Of a stretch of 64,000 bases of DNA, positions 17,053 to 24,705 are shown in pieces. The translations under genes and the position numbers were made by a program. The notes under the pieces were generated by a model, which did no database searches, had not been told where the DNA came from, and saw only the letters and a list, made by a program, of their open reading frames with translations. Numbering within the stretch: the first letter of the stretch is position 1; every line of letters starts with the position of its first letter. Source of the stretch: a bacterium (lineage in GTDB: Bacteria; JAJVIF01); assembly GCA_022072165.1 (NCBI GenBank), contig JAJVIF010000001.1:1566565-1630564 (forward strand), read 5' to 3'.

Positions 17053-19734
17053 CTAGCTCTTCTTGCGGGCCGGGGCGGGGGTCCGCTTCCCTACCCCATT
17101 CCCCGACGCTTTGCTGGCAGGACGTTCGGTGGGCTTCGCGGGGGCCTTGCTGGCCGCTTTTGTTGCGGTTTTCGCGACGGGCTTGCCGGTCGCTTTTGCT
17201 GCGGACTTCGCGGCGGGTTTCGCGGGGGCAGGCTTCGGTGGTGGCACCACTTTCGCCGCAGGTTGGGCCGGTGCGATAGGACCTGTCGCCCGGACCCGTC
17301 CAGGCTTCTTGCCGGTCCCGAGTTCCGCGAAGTCCTTCATCGACAACGCGACCTGCAGGACCTCTTCCACCCGGGTCACCGGGTAGATCGTGAGGTGCTG
17401 CAGCACTTCGGGGTCGACTTCCCGCAGATGGAGCTCGTTGTCCTTGGGGATGATGGCGGTTTTGAGGCGTCCCCGGACCGCCGCCAGGAGCTTTTCCTTC
17501 AGGCCGCCGATGGGGAGGACATCGCCCCGGAGATTGACCTCGCCGGTCATGGCAACATCTTTGTCCACCGGGTGCCCGGTGAGAAGACTGGTGAGGGCGG
17601 TGACCATCGTGACGCCAGCAGATGGGCCATCTTTCGGGGTCGCTCCGGCGGGGACATGGACATGGATGTCGTGCCCCTGGAAGACTTTGGGATCAATGCC
17701 GAGGCGCTCGGCGTTGGCGCGAATCCAGCTCAGGGCTGCCTGTGCCGACTCCTGCATCACGTTCCCCAGCTGCCCGGTAAGAATCAGCTTGCCCCGTCCC
17801 TCCATCATGGTGGCTTCCACCTGGAGGATGGTGCCGCCGACAGAGGTCCAGGCGAGGCCTGTGGCGACCCCCACCTGGCGCTTTTTCTCGAAAGCCTTTT
17901 CGGGGAACTTGGGGATGCCGAGGAAGTCCTCGAGATTTTTCTCCGTGATGGAGAAGGGTCCCTTTTCGCCACTCGCCTTGCGATAGGCGGCCTTACGACA
18001 AAGGCTGGCAATGGTCCGCTCGAGATTGCGGACCCCGGCTTCCCGGGTCCACTCCTCGATCATGCGCTGATACGCCTTGTCCGCGACTTTCAGGTCGGTC
18101 TTTTTCAGGCCGTGATTTTCCAGCTGCTTCGGCAGCAGATGCTGCTTCGCGATTTGGGTCTTTTCATTTTCGGTGTAGGACGACAGCTCGATGACTTCCA
18201 TGCGGTCCCGCAGAGGGGCCGGGATGGGGTCGAGCATGTTGGCCGTGGCAATGAAGAGGACATTGCTCAGATCGAAGGGGAGTTCGAGATAGTGGTCGGA
18301 GAAGGTGGAGTTCTGCTCCGGGTCCAGGACCTCCAGCAGGGCGGAGGTGGGGTCGCCCCGGAAGTCCATCCCGACCTTGTCGATTTCATCGAGGATGAAG
18401 ACCGGGTTCTTGGTACTGGCGGTCCGGATCCCCTGAATGACCCGTCCGGGCATGGCCCCGACGTAGGTCCGACGATGCCCGCGAATCTCCGCTTCATCGC
18501 GGACTCCCCCGAGGGACATCCGGACAAACTTGCGTCCGAGGGCTTCCGCAACGGAACGTCCGAGAGAGGTTTTGCCCACACCGGGCGGTCCGACCAGGCA
18601 AAGGATCGGGCCTTTCATGTCGGCCTTGAGCTTCTTGACCGAGAGGTACTCCAGGAGCCGCTCCTTCACGGTATCGAGGCTGTAGTGATCCGCATCGAGG
18701 ACGGCCTTGACATGACTGATGTCGAGATTGTCTTCCGTGACTCGCTCCCAGGGGAGGGCGATGAGGGTGTCGAGGTAGGTCCGGACCACCCCGGACTCAG
18801 CGGAGTCGGGATGGAGCCGCTTGAGGCGATCGAGCTCGTGGAGCGCCTTCTTTTCGCCATCTTCCGGCATCTGCGCTGCTTTGATCTTCTCGCGGTACTC
18901 CTCGATCTCCTGCTCGCGCTCGTCGCCCTCGCCGAGCTCGCCCTGGATCGCCTTGAGCTGTTCGCGCAGGATGAATTCGCGATGAGCCTTGGAGAGTTCC
19001 TGTTGCGCCTTGTCCTGGATCCGGCTGGAGACCGACAGGACCTCGACCTCCTTCACCAGGAGATTGACGATCTTCTTCAGGCGTTCTTCGGGATCGATGA
19101 TCTCCAGGACATCCTGTTTGTCCTGGGTCGGGATATCGAGATTGGTGGTCACCATGTCCGCGAGCATCCCGGGCTGCTCGATCCGCTCGGCGGCCTGCAT
19201 CATGTCGGGGGAGATGTGCTTGGACATGGACCCGAGCTTTTTGAACTGCTCGAGGACCGTCTTCATCAGCGCTTCGACCGTCACGCCGGTGACTTCCGGC
19301 TCGGTGAGCTCTTCCAGGTGCGCTTTGAGCCAGGGGTCGGTATGGACCCACGAGGCAAAGCGGACCCGGGCAAGGCCCTGCACGAGAATCCGCACTTCGC
19401 TCTCGAGGCGGGCCATCCGCAGGACCACCGAGAGAGTCCCGATCTCATAGAGATCCTCAGGCATCGGATTCTCGACCCCGGGATTCTTTTGGGTGACCAG
19501 GACCACTTTGCGGTCCTTCTCCAGCGCTTCTTCCAGCGCGGCCACTGAGGCCTGACGTCCGACCGAAATCGGCACCACCAGATAGGGGAAAATCACCAGG
19601 TCCCGCAGGGGAATCACCGGACATTGCGCCGGCACCTCGACATCCCCTTCCTGGGGGTTGTCCGAGATCGGGGGGGTCGCAGGTCCGGCCGGCCGATCGG
19701 CGGGACTATCGGGCGAGTCAGCGCCCAGACGCAT
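17053..19734 (-). CDS. lon: ATP-dependent Lon protease with Ala/Lys/Pro-rich tail
   Basis: An 893-residue Lon. The start ATG 19734 has AAAGGAG upstream, although the frame is open for a further 495 bases. Domains: N-terminal substrate-binding domain (about 35-240, CPVIPLRDLVIFPYLVVPI), coiled-coil region, AAA+ module with Walker A GPPGVGKT (about 382) and Walker B VFILDEIDK, then the protease domain with Ser in PKDGPSAG (about 705) and Lys in GGLKEKLL (about 748), the catalytic dyad. Lon degrades misfolded and regulatory proteins in the cytoplasm. Unusually, about 90 extra residues after the protease domain consist of Ala, Lys and Pro repeats resembling histone H1 tails. Confidence 0.95.
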   Translation of the reverse strand: MRLGADSPDSPADRPAGPATPPISDNPQEGDVEVPAQCPVIPLRDLVIFPYLVVPISVGRQASVAALEEALEKDRKVVLVTQKNPGVENPMPEDLYEIGTLSVVLRMARLESEVRILVQGLARVRFASWVHTDPWLKAHLEELTEPEVTGVTVEALMKTVLEQFKKLGSMSKHISPDMMQAAERIEQPGMLADMVTTNLDIPTQDKQDVLEIIDPEERLKKIVNLLVKEVEVLSVSSRIQDKAQQELSKAHREFILREQLKAIQGELGEGDEREQEIEEYREKIKAAQMPEDGEKKALHELDRLKRLHPDSAESGVVRTYLDTLIALPWERVTEDNLDISHVKAVLDADHYSLDTVKERLLEYLSVKKLKADMKGPILCLVGPPGVGKTSLGRSVAEALGRKFVRMSLGGVRDEAEIRGHRRTYVGAMPGRVIQGIRTASTKNPVFILDEIDKVGMDFRGDPTSALLEVLDPEQNSTFSDHYLELPFDLSNVLFIATANMLDPIPAPLRDRMEVIELSSYTENEKTQIAKQHLLPKQLENHGLKKTDLKVADKAYQRMIEEWTREAGVRNLERTIASLCRKAAYRKASGEKGPFSITEKNLEDFLGIPKFPEKAFEKKRQVGVATGLAWTSVGGTILQVEATMMEGRGKLILTGQLGNVMQESAQAALSWIRANAERLGIDPKVFQGHDIHVHVPAGATPKDGPSAGVTMVTALTSLLTGHPVDKDVAMTGEVNLRGDVLPIGGLKEKLLAAVRGRLKTAIIPKDNELHLREVDPEVLQHLTIYPVTRVEEVLQVALSMKDFAELGTGKKPGRVRATGPIAPAQPAAKVVPPPKPAPAKPAAKSAAKATGKPVAKTATKAASKAPAKPTERPASKASGNGVGKRTPAPARKKS

Positions 19735-19779
19735 GAGCAGTTCTCCTTTGTTCAGCCCCGGCAGGACTGTTGGGGAGCG

Positions 19780-19785
19780 AGTATA
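19780..19785 (-). promoter_or_regulatory. -10 element for lon
   Basis: TATACT on the minus strand, preceded by TGC (extended -10). No good -35 is visible. It predicts a leader of about 40 nucleotides that contains the AAAGGAG ribosome-binding site of lon. Confidence 0.4.
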
Positions 19786-19956
19786 GCACCCGCTTTTAAT
19801 GCGCCTTAGCGAGATTTTGCCGGACTGAAAGGTCCCGCGATGCAACCTTTGGCGTTGATGGGGCATCCCAGTCAGCAGAGAAAGCGTGCGCTGACGGTTG
19901 CCCGTCACTCGGCGCTTACCCACGACTACATGACCCCGACTGGAGCCCGCTGCCCT

Positions 19957-20565
19957 ATGTCCCACTTCCCGCAACGCCTCCGACCCGCCACGTCTGGCCT
20001 GATGAGCCGGCGTATGTCGGTGGCTCTGCTGCTGGTGGGAGTCGCACTGCTGCAGCTTGGCTGCTTCACGCCGGTGGCGAAACACCAGTATGGGCCGTCG
20101 TTGAGCGAGCAGCCTGCGGCGACTCTCGAAAAGAGTCAGGCCGCCGGGATCGCCGCCCAGCGGGAAGAGCGACTTGCCGCCGGGACGGATCAGCGGGGCG
20201 GGTTTGGGACTGTCCCCCTGGCGGCGCATTTTCTGGGGGATGTAAACAGCGCCGTGCAGGAGGCGCAGTCATCGGGGATACGGCAACGGATTTTTGTCCT
20301 GATCACCGATGGGCAATGCCAGGAGTGTGAACGTTGGGAAAAGATTCTGACTTCCGATGTCATCCTCCGGGAGAAGCAGCGGGGGTGGATCTTTGTCCGG
20401 GCGGATGTGACGGTGAATCCGAAGGTGCTGGACCGGTACAAGCTGACGGTGGATGATCTGCCGGTGGGGCTGGTCGTGAGCGACCGGGGGAACGAGAACT
20501 ACCGGTATGTGAAAGCGCCGTCGAGTGTCGAGGTGATGCACCAGTGGCTCCGCGACCGCTGGTGA
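19957..20565 (+). CDS. Thioredoxin-fold lipoprotein with CxxC motif
   Basis: A 202-residue lipoprotein from ATG 19957; the frame is open further upstream (to 19840) but the later start gives a normal signal peptide (MSVALLLVGVALLQLGC) with its lipobox Cys. After a linker of about 70 residues comes IFVLITDGQCQECERWEKIL, a thioredoxin-like first helix with the redox motif CQEC, then VILREKQRGWIFVRADVTVN. Proteins of this kind sit in the envelope and act as thiol reductases or oxidases. Its neighbourhood encodes many Cys-rich secreted proteins (20.6-26.5 kb), so a role in their disulfide formation is a reasonable inference, not shown. Confidence 0.65.
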   Translation: MSHFPQRLRPATSGLMSRRMSVALLLVGVALLQLGCFTPVAKHQYGPSLSEQPAATLEKSQAAGIAAQREERLAAGTDQRGGFGTVPLAAHFLGDVNSAVQEAQSSGIRQRIFVLITDGQCQECERWEKILTSDVILREKQRGWIFVRADVTVNPKVLDRYKLTVDDLPVGLVVSDRGNENYRYVKAPSSVEVMHQWLRDRW

Positions 20566-20618
20566 GAATCTCGCCACCTTAATCAGCAAAGAGTTATCCG
20601 TCTGATTCGCAATGGCAC

Positions 20619-20655
20619 TTGACGTGTGTGTGTGTGTGTGTGTGTGTGTTACTTT
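20619..20655 (+). promoter_or_regulatory. Promoter A with (TG)12 spacer, possible phase-variable promoter
   Basis: TTGACG (20619-20624) is followed directly by twelve TG units (20625-20648), then TGTTACTTT, an extended -10 (TACTTT, 20650-20655). The spacer is 25 bp, eight more than optimal. The -10 ends six bases before the ATG at 20662, so the transcript would be leaderless. Loss of four TG units would restore a 17-bp spacer. Confidence 0.55.
20625..20648 (+). repeat. (TG)12 microsatellite
   Basis: An uninterrupted run of twelve TG dinucleotides between the promoter elements of cassette copy 1. It is a slippage-prone tract; copy 2 carries only eight units at the same place. Confidence 0.95.
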
Positions 20656-20661
20656 GAGGGC

Positions 20662-21219
20662 ATGGCTACTCCATGGACGAAATCTTTCTGCACCTTGGCG
20701 CTAACTTGCGCTATGTGGGTGGCCATGGGAGCCATGCCCAACATGAGTGCAACAAATGCCAGCCCAATGGCTGGATGGTGTCTCTGCCATGGCTGCCTTC
20801 TTCATGAGGATCCCGTGCTGTCGTATGAAGTGGATACATGCCCGAACCTGCATATCTTCTGCTGGGGCGTGCCGATTCCAGTACCGATCACTGTTTTGTG
20901 TACCGTCAGATTTAGAGAGAATATTTACTCCTTTACTGGCTCCGCGCACGAGCAGGACGGTGATTGCCAGGACCAGGGTATGGTGGAGTGCGGCAAGCTC
21001 CACCCACGCCGGTGCAGAGAATTCCTGGGAGTCGACTGCAGTGCAGACATCTCTGTGGAAGTGCTGGATGAACTGATCGGGCTATTCCCGGGATGCGACC
21101 TCCCAGGAAATCTGATACAGATCCGCGAAGCCTGCGAGATTACAGTGCGCCAGCGTTGGGAGGGTCCGCCAGTCTGTTCAGATGCCATCGCATGCGACCA
21201 GTCGGAGGGCTGCCCCTGA
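20662..21219 (+). CDS. Cys-rich secreted protein, type 1 (cassette copy 1)
   Basis: A 185-residue protein starting at ATG 20662; GTG codons inside the TG tract would add a CVCVCVC extension but place residues in front of the signal peptide. The leader is MATPWTKSFCTLALTCAMWV and the mature part has about 16 Cys, with GWCLCHGC near the start, VPIPVPITVLC, DCQDQGMVECGKLH and a terminal CDQSEGCP. The same Cys spacing occurs in the protein at 24150. It is probably exported and disulfide-bonded or metal-binding. No known family was recognised. It overlaps the next gene by TGATG. Confidence 0.75.
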   Translation: MATPWTKSFCTLALTCAMWVAMGAMPNMSATNASPMAGWCLCHGCLLHEDPVLSYEVDTCPNLHIFCWGVPIPVPITVLCTVRFRENIYSFTGSAHEQDGDCQDQGMVECGKLHPRRCREFLGVDCSADISVEVLDELIGLFPGCDLPGNLIQIREACEITVRQRWEGPPVCSDAIACDQSEGCP

Positions 21220-22385
21220 TGCGTCGTATTCTCCCACTACTGCAGGCGTCACTCCTGCTGGCCATCCTGTTTCCGACTGGTTGTGGTTCAGGCCAGCGAC
21301 AGCCAGCGCCTGCCTCTGCAGAGCGATCTACGGAACTCACAGCAACCGTGGACCGACGGTTTGGTGACTGGGACGGCGAAAAGGAGTGGCGGAACAGATC
21401 AGGACGGGACGATGACCCTGTGGCGGATCTCTTCGCCCGGCGCCTGGAGATAACAGTACCGACCGCCGCTGATGCTGACAGAATCCGGAGTTGGCAAACG
21501 GGGGAGACTGGTCCCTGCATGAAGCAAATCTGGGACAGCCATCGGGGCCTGAGAGAAGCGCTCGAGTTCTATTGCTGGTCTCACGATGGAGCATGGCCGA
21601 CGGCGGTACAGGACGTGGCCCCGTACTGCTTTAGCTGGCCAGTGAAGGGACCACGGAGTACAGAGTTGATCCCGCTGGTTGACGCAGAAACATTTAAGGT
21701 CCGAGTCGCTCAGCATGACAAGCTGGTCTTCCCATTAGAGCAGATGCTGGAACTGCAGATGCTGGCCCTCGACCTCACGGAAGATGGCGCGTCCGTTTAC
21801 CGGCCGGCCATCGAGACTGGTGGCACCCGCTGTCTGTTCATGGGTGTCCCGGAGGCATGCAGCCGATACCCTGGGTCTACGCCGCGATACCGGCGCGAGT
21901 CCATCACCACGCTCGCTTCATTGCCGCCGGACGCTCTCCGGACGAGATTGAGCAAGGCTTTCAACTGGGCACCCCCGGAAGAGATTCGTGTGGGATTCGC
22001 AGCCGACGCGCTGCAGGAGCTGATCCGGTGGGCCTGTCTAAATCTCTGGCGGCCCCCGGAGAACCTGGACGAGATGCTGCAGTTCTCGGGGCATCAGGTG
22101 ATCAATTTGGCCGCCGTCCCACCGGAGGAGGCAGACATCCTTGTCGAGTTTGACGGCGAGTCCAGCTACCGGATGACACTTCGCTATATGCCCAACCTGG
22201 TCGTGCAAAGAATCTATACGATTCACCGGGTGGCTCATCCGCACTTCAGCGCCAGCATCATTGGCCCCACCCGATTTGAAGAGCTTCGCCCGGAAGCCAG
22301 TTTTGTACCGTTTGCCAGCTTCCGCCTCGCGACTCCGTCGGCAGCCGCTATGCCGTATCAGCTCAGCCCGCCAGGAGGATCATAA
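21219..22385 (+). CDS. Lipoprotein A of unknown function (cassette copy 1)
   Basis: A 388-residue lipoprotein whose ATG overlaps the stop of the upstream Cys-rich gene (TGATG), so the two are translationally coupled. Signal peptide MRRILPLLQASLLLAILFPT ends in a GC lipobox. The mature part is mostly helical, with REALEFYCWSHDGAWPTAVQ, SWPVKGPRSTELIPLVDAE, and near the end ADILVEFDGESSYRMTLRY. All three segments recur in the paralogue at 24706 (EALGRYERYRGE, FAWPARAPGSSEPIPLI, ADLVVEFDGEASYLFTLRY). No family was recognised. Confidence 0.75.
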   Translation: MRRILPLLQASLLLAILFPTGCGSGQRQPAPASAERSTELTATVDRRFGDWDGEKEWRNRSGRDDDPVADLFARRLEITVPTAADADRIRSWQTGETGPCMKQIWDSHRGLREALEFYCWSHDGAWPTAVQDVAPYCFSWPVKGPRSTELIPLVDAETFKVRVAQHDKLVFPLEQMLELQMLALDLTEDGASVYRPAIETGGTRCLFMGVPEACSRYPGSTPRYRRESITTLASLPPDALRTRLSKAFNWAPPEEIRVGFAADALQELIRWACLNLWRPPENLDEMLQFSGHQVINLAAVPPEEADILVEFDGESSYRMTLRYMPNLVVQRIYTIHRVAHPHFSASIIGPTRFEELRPEASFVPFASFRLATPSAAAMPYQLSPPGGS

Positions 22386-22393
22386 ACTTTGCC

Positions 22394-22960
22394 ATGCAAA
22401 CACCTGCTTCACAGTTTTCATCACGGGTCATGCCCTGGTTCCGTGGAGCCATGACTTCGCTTGTCTTACTCTCCATCGCCGCTGCTCCTCCAGTGGTGCA
22501 AGCAGAACCCTGCGACAAGGCTTGCTGTCTGGCCGTTGCGGTGAATGAAGGTGTATGGACCATCACCCTTCCATACTACTACTGTCATTGCGAAGGTGGG
22601 ATTCCCCACACCTATGTGGCATTTCTGGAGGAGGTGACGTATCACTTTGATGTGCGGAGCTGGACCTATGCCTGCGGGGAGGAGTGGGAATGTACGCAGG
22701 TCTCCACATATCCTGAGGCGGTCATCTATTGCGGGGAGATTGAACAGATGCTGCACCCTCGCATCGGACCTGACTGGATTCGTGCCGAGGGGCCAAAGAA
22801 TCAGACCATCTGTGAGCAATGCTATATCCCAGGGGTCTGCTTCCCAAGTGGGCCTGCCTGGGCTGACTTACCTCACATGTGCGGCATCTGTGTCTGTGAC
22901 GACCCCTGCCATTGCCATGTTGAATGGCTCACACCGCTCATCTACTGCCCCGCTCGATGA
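22394..22960 (+). CDS. Cys-rich secreted protein, type 2 (cassette copy 1)
   Basis: A 188-residue protein with signal peptide GAMTSLVLLSIAAAPPVVQA. The mature part has about 19 Cys in a fixed pattern: CDKACCLAV, YYYCHC, YACGEEWECTQVS, ICEQCYIPGVC and a dense MCGICVCDDPCHCHVEWL near the end. The last cluster, with Cys, Asp and His, could bind metal. The paralogue at 25883 shares this pattern, and two stretches (41 and 54 bp) are identical even at DNA level. It lies eight bases after lipoprotein A. Confidence 0.75.
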   Translation: MQTPASQFSSRVMPWFRGAMTSLVLLSIAAAPPVVQAEPCDKACCLAVAVNEGVWTITLPYYYCHCEGGIPHTYVAFLEEVTYHFDVRSWTYACGEEWECTQVSTYPEAVIYCGEIEQMLHPRIGPDWIRAEGPKNQTICEQCYIPGVCFPSGPAWADLPHMCGICVCDDPCHCHVEWLTPLIYCPAR

Positions 22961-22977
22961 CACCTGGAGGTGTTCCG

Positions 22978-23985
22978 ATGCTTCTACACTTCGCAAGTCG
23001 TATCCATCCATTACTCAGGACCGTTATTTACATGGCCTTTCTCGGCTTTCTGTCATTGCTCGGCTGCCCCCGGAATTCGCCTGAGAACTCCCCTGCTGCC
23101 CTGGACCCAGCAGCTGCCCGGCAGACGGCTGGGTTCCCGGCGACCGTAAAGCTCGGTGATCGTGATGTTGAGCTGCGGTCGACCAGTAGTCCGGAACTGC
23201 GACAACTCAACCGAGTCGCAAAAGCGCTGGCGACTGCGGTCTCCTGGGGCGCGAAACAGGACGCTACCGTCTTCACGGACTGGTTTCAGCAACCCGCACC
23301 AGAACTGTCCGCTCCGTTGCCCGTCATCTGGGTGGATCCGCCGGGGCATCCGGTGCCGATGACACAGGATCGGTCGGTGCCGCGGCGGATCTGGCCCTCT
23401 TTCAAGGATGGCACGTTGCAGATCCTGACGCTGACCACGCCGGAGGCAAAGACTGCCCGAGGCCTTCAGGCTATCGATCCGGAGCGCCGGAGCACCCCGC
23501 TTCCGCCGCTGCCTGACGGCAGAATCATCCCTACACTGGATCCCTGTGCGCCGCTGCCCCCCGCCGGGCGGCTCCCACTGGGGATCGTGGCTGCTCTGGC
23601 CGAGCTGCATCACATGGCCCAGTATGAGCCGGGGAAACTCCGCTCCGAACTGGAACTCATGGTCCCGCCACAGACCCAGGCCCTCCTGGCGCAGGAACTG
23701 GGACCTATTCGCCTGCTCATGTGTCGTGCCCGGGGAATGGCTGCCCTCGCCTTCACCTATCAGGGAGAGTCTTACGCGGCCCTGGCAATCCAGCAACGCT
23801 GGTCCATGGGACATACCGGGGAGCACTACACATTTGGGCATGTCACCAACGAGCCACCGGAATTGATGGCGAGGTCGGTCATGATCGAGATGCTGGATTC
23901 CCAGAAGCTGCGTCCGGGCGGCATGTACGACTTCGCGAACCAGGCGCTCTGGGAGGAGGTCTCGGTCGGCCTGGGCGACCTGTGA
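22978..23985 (+). CDS. Lipoprotein B of unknown function (cassette copy 1)
   Basis: A 335-residue lipoprotein starting at ATG 22978, seven bases after GGAGGTG; the open frame extends 54 bases upstream into the previous gene without support. Lipobox LSLLGC. The body contains AKALATAVSWGAKQDATVFT, LPVIWVDPPGHPVPM, PPAGRLPLGIVAALAELHHM, and ELMVPPQTQALLAQELGPIR. These segments recur in the protein at 26483 (ARALAFAISWGARLNAEIFS, LIPLGIASALASLPDL, RLAVPPQTIALLSQDVSHLR). The family is unknown; two outer-membrane lipoproteins per cassette suggest a surface complex. Confidence 0.75.
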   Translation: MLLHFASRIHPLLRTVIYMAFLGFLSLLGCPRNSPENSPAALDPAAARQTAGFPATVKLGDRDVELRSTSSPELRQLNRVAKALATAVSWGAKQDATVFTDWFQQPAPELSAPLPVIWVDPPGHPVPMTQDRSVPRRIWPSFKDGTLQILTLTTPEAKTARGLQAIDPERRSTPLPPLPDGRIIPTLDPCAPLPPAGRLPLGIVAALAELHHMAQYEPGKLRSELELMVPPQTQALLAQELGPIRLLMCRARGMAALAFTYQGESYAALAIQQRWSMGHTGEHYTFGHVTNEPPELMARSVMIEMLDSQKLRPGGMYDFANQALWEEVSVGLGDL

Positions 23986-24113
23986 GCGCACCTGCCTGCG
24001 GAGAAAACCATTCCAATCCGCCTGAAGTGTGATGCACTCATGGCTCTGTGCTGGTGCTGCGAGGTCATGCCGCATCTATCATCAATGAGGTTTCATCATT
24101 TTGCTGCTGGCAC

Positions 24114-24142
24114 TTGACGTGTGTGTGTGTGTGTGTTAGCGT
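24114..24142 (+). promoter_or_regulatory. Promoter B with (TG)8 spacer, possible phase-variable promoter
   Basis: TTGACG (24114-24119), eight TG units (24120-24135), one T, then the extended -10 TGTTAGCGT (TAGCGT, 24137-24142). The spacer is exactly 17 bp, the optimum for the main sigma factor. The -10 ends seven bases before ATG 24150, again predicting a leaderless transcript. The 5' context TGGCACTTGACG is identical to promoter A. Confidence 0.6.
24120..24135 (+). repeat. (TG)8 microsatellite
   Basis: Eight TG units at the same promoter position as the (TG)12 tract of cassette copy 1, which shows that the tract length differs between the copies. Confidence 0.95.
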
Positions 24143-24149
24143 ATTTGCT

Positions 24150-24701
24150 ATGATTCTCCGACCGTTGCAGGCTCTGCTGGCATTAAGCATTCTGCTAGCA
24201 AGCCTACTCTGCGTGAACACCGTCAGATCAGAGGAAGGCGACCCACCTTCAACAGATGTACCCGGTTGGTGTTTTTGCCGGGGCTGTGAACTCGATTTTT
24301 TGGAGCTTCAGCTTGCGGAGCAGGAGACTTGTGGAGGCCTGATGGTGATCTGTGCCAGTGGTCCTGTCCCTGTGCCATTTCCAATCGATTGTCTGATAAC
24401 TTATGACGCCAAGATTTTTACACTCGGAGCAGCCGCTGCAGAACCCGAGCCTGGAGACTGCGATGAGCTCGGCTTAATTGAGTGCGGCGCATCACATGTC
24501 GAACTGTGCAAAACTTTCCGGGGTGCGATGTGCTCCGCAGCAGCTTGGGCGGTGTTTCTCGACGAGTTTAACTTCACCTGCGGCATCCCGTATCAACTCG
24601 AAATCTTTGAGTATTTATGTCGGGAAGAAATCAGGCAAACGCTGGAAGGACAGATCATTTGCACAGGCACTGTCTCCTGCGACGCCACGGAGGGTTGCTG
24701 A
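24150..24701 (+). CDS. Cys-rich secreted protein, type 1 (cassette copy 2)
   Basis: A 183-residue protein from ATG 24150, with signal peptide LLALSILLASLLCVNTVRSE. It shares with the 20662 protein the order GWCFCRGC, VPVPFPIDC, GDCDELGLIECGASH, CKTFRGAMCSA, and a terminal SCDATEGC, so the two are paralogues despite only moderate overall identity. The reading frame also stays open through the TG tract, which would give a CVCVCVSVF extension, but the signal peptide argues for the downstream ATG. Probably exported. Confidence 0.75.
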   Translation: MILRPLQALLALSILLASLLCVNTVRSEEGDPPSTDVPGWCFCRGCELDFLELQLAEQETCGGLMVICASGPVPVPFPIDCLITYDAKIFTLGAAAAEPEPGDCDELGLIECGASHVELCKTFRGAMCSAAAWAVFLDEFNFTCGIPYQLEIFEYLCREEIRQTLEGQIICTGTVSCDATEGC

Positions 24702-24705
24702 ACCA

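Noticed and set aside
17263-19548. A 761-codon open frame on the plus strand
   Set aside because: Antisense to lon, which has all catalytic motifs.
20611-20640. Sigma-54-type promoter (TGGCAC) before the cassette genes
   Set aside because: TGGCAC resembles a -24 element but the needed -12 GC at the right spacing is missing, since TG repeats occupy it.
20626-20661. Translation starting at GTG inside the TG tract (coding phase variation)
   Set aside because: It would put a CVCVCVC extension ahead of a normal signal peptide in both copies; a promoter spacer explains the position of TTGACG and the -10 better. Not fully excluded.
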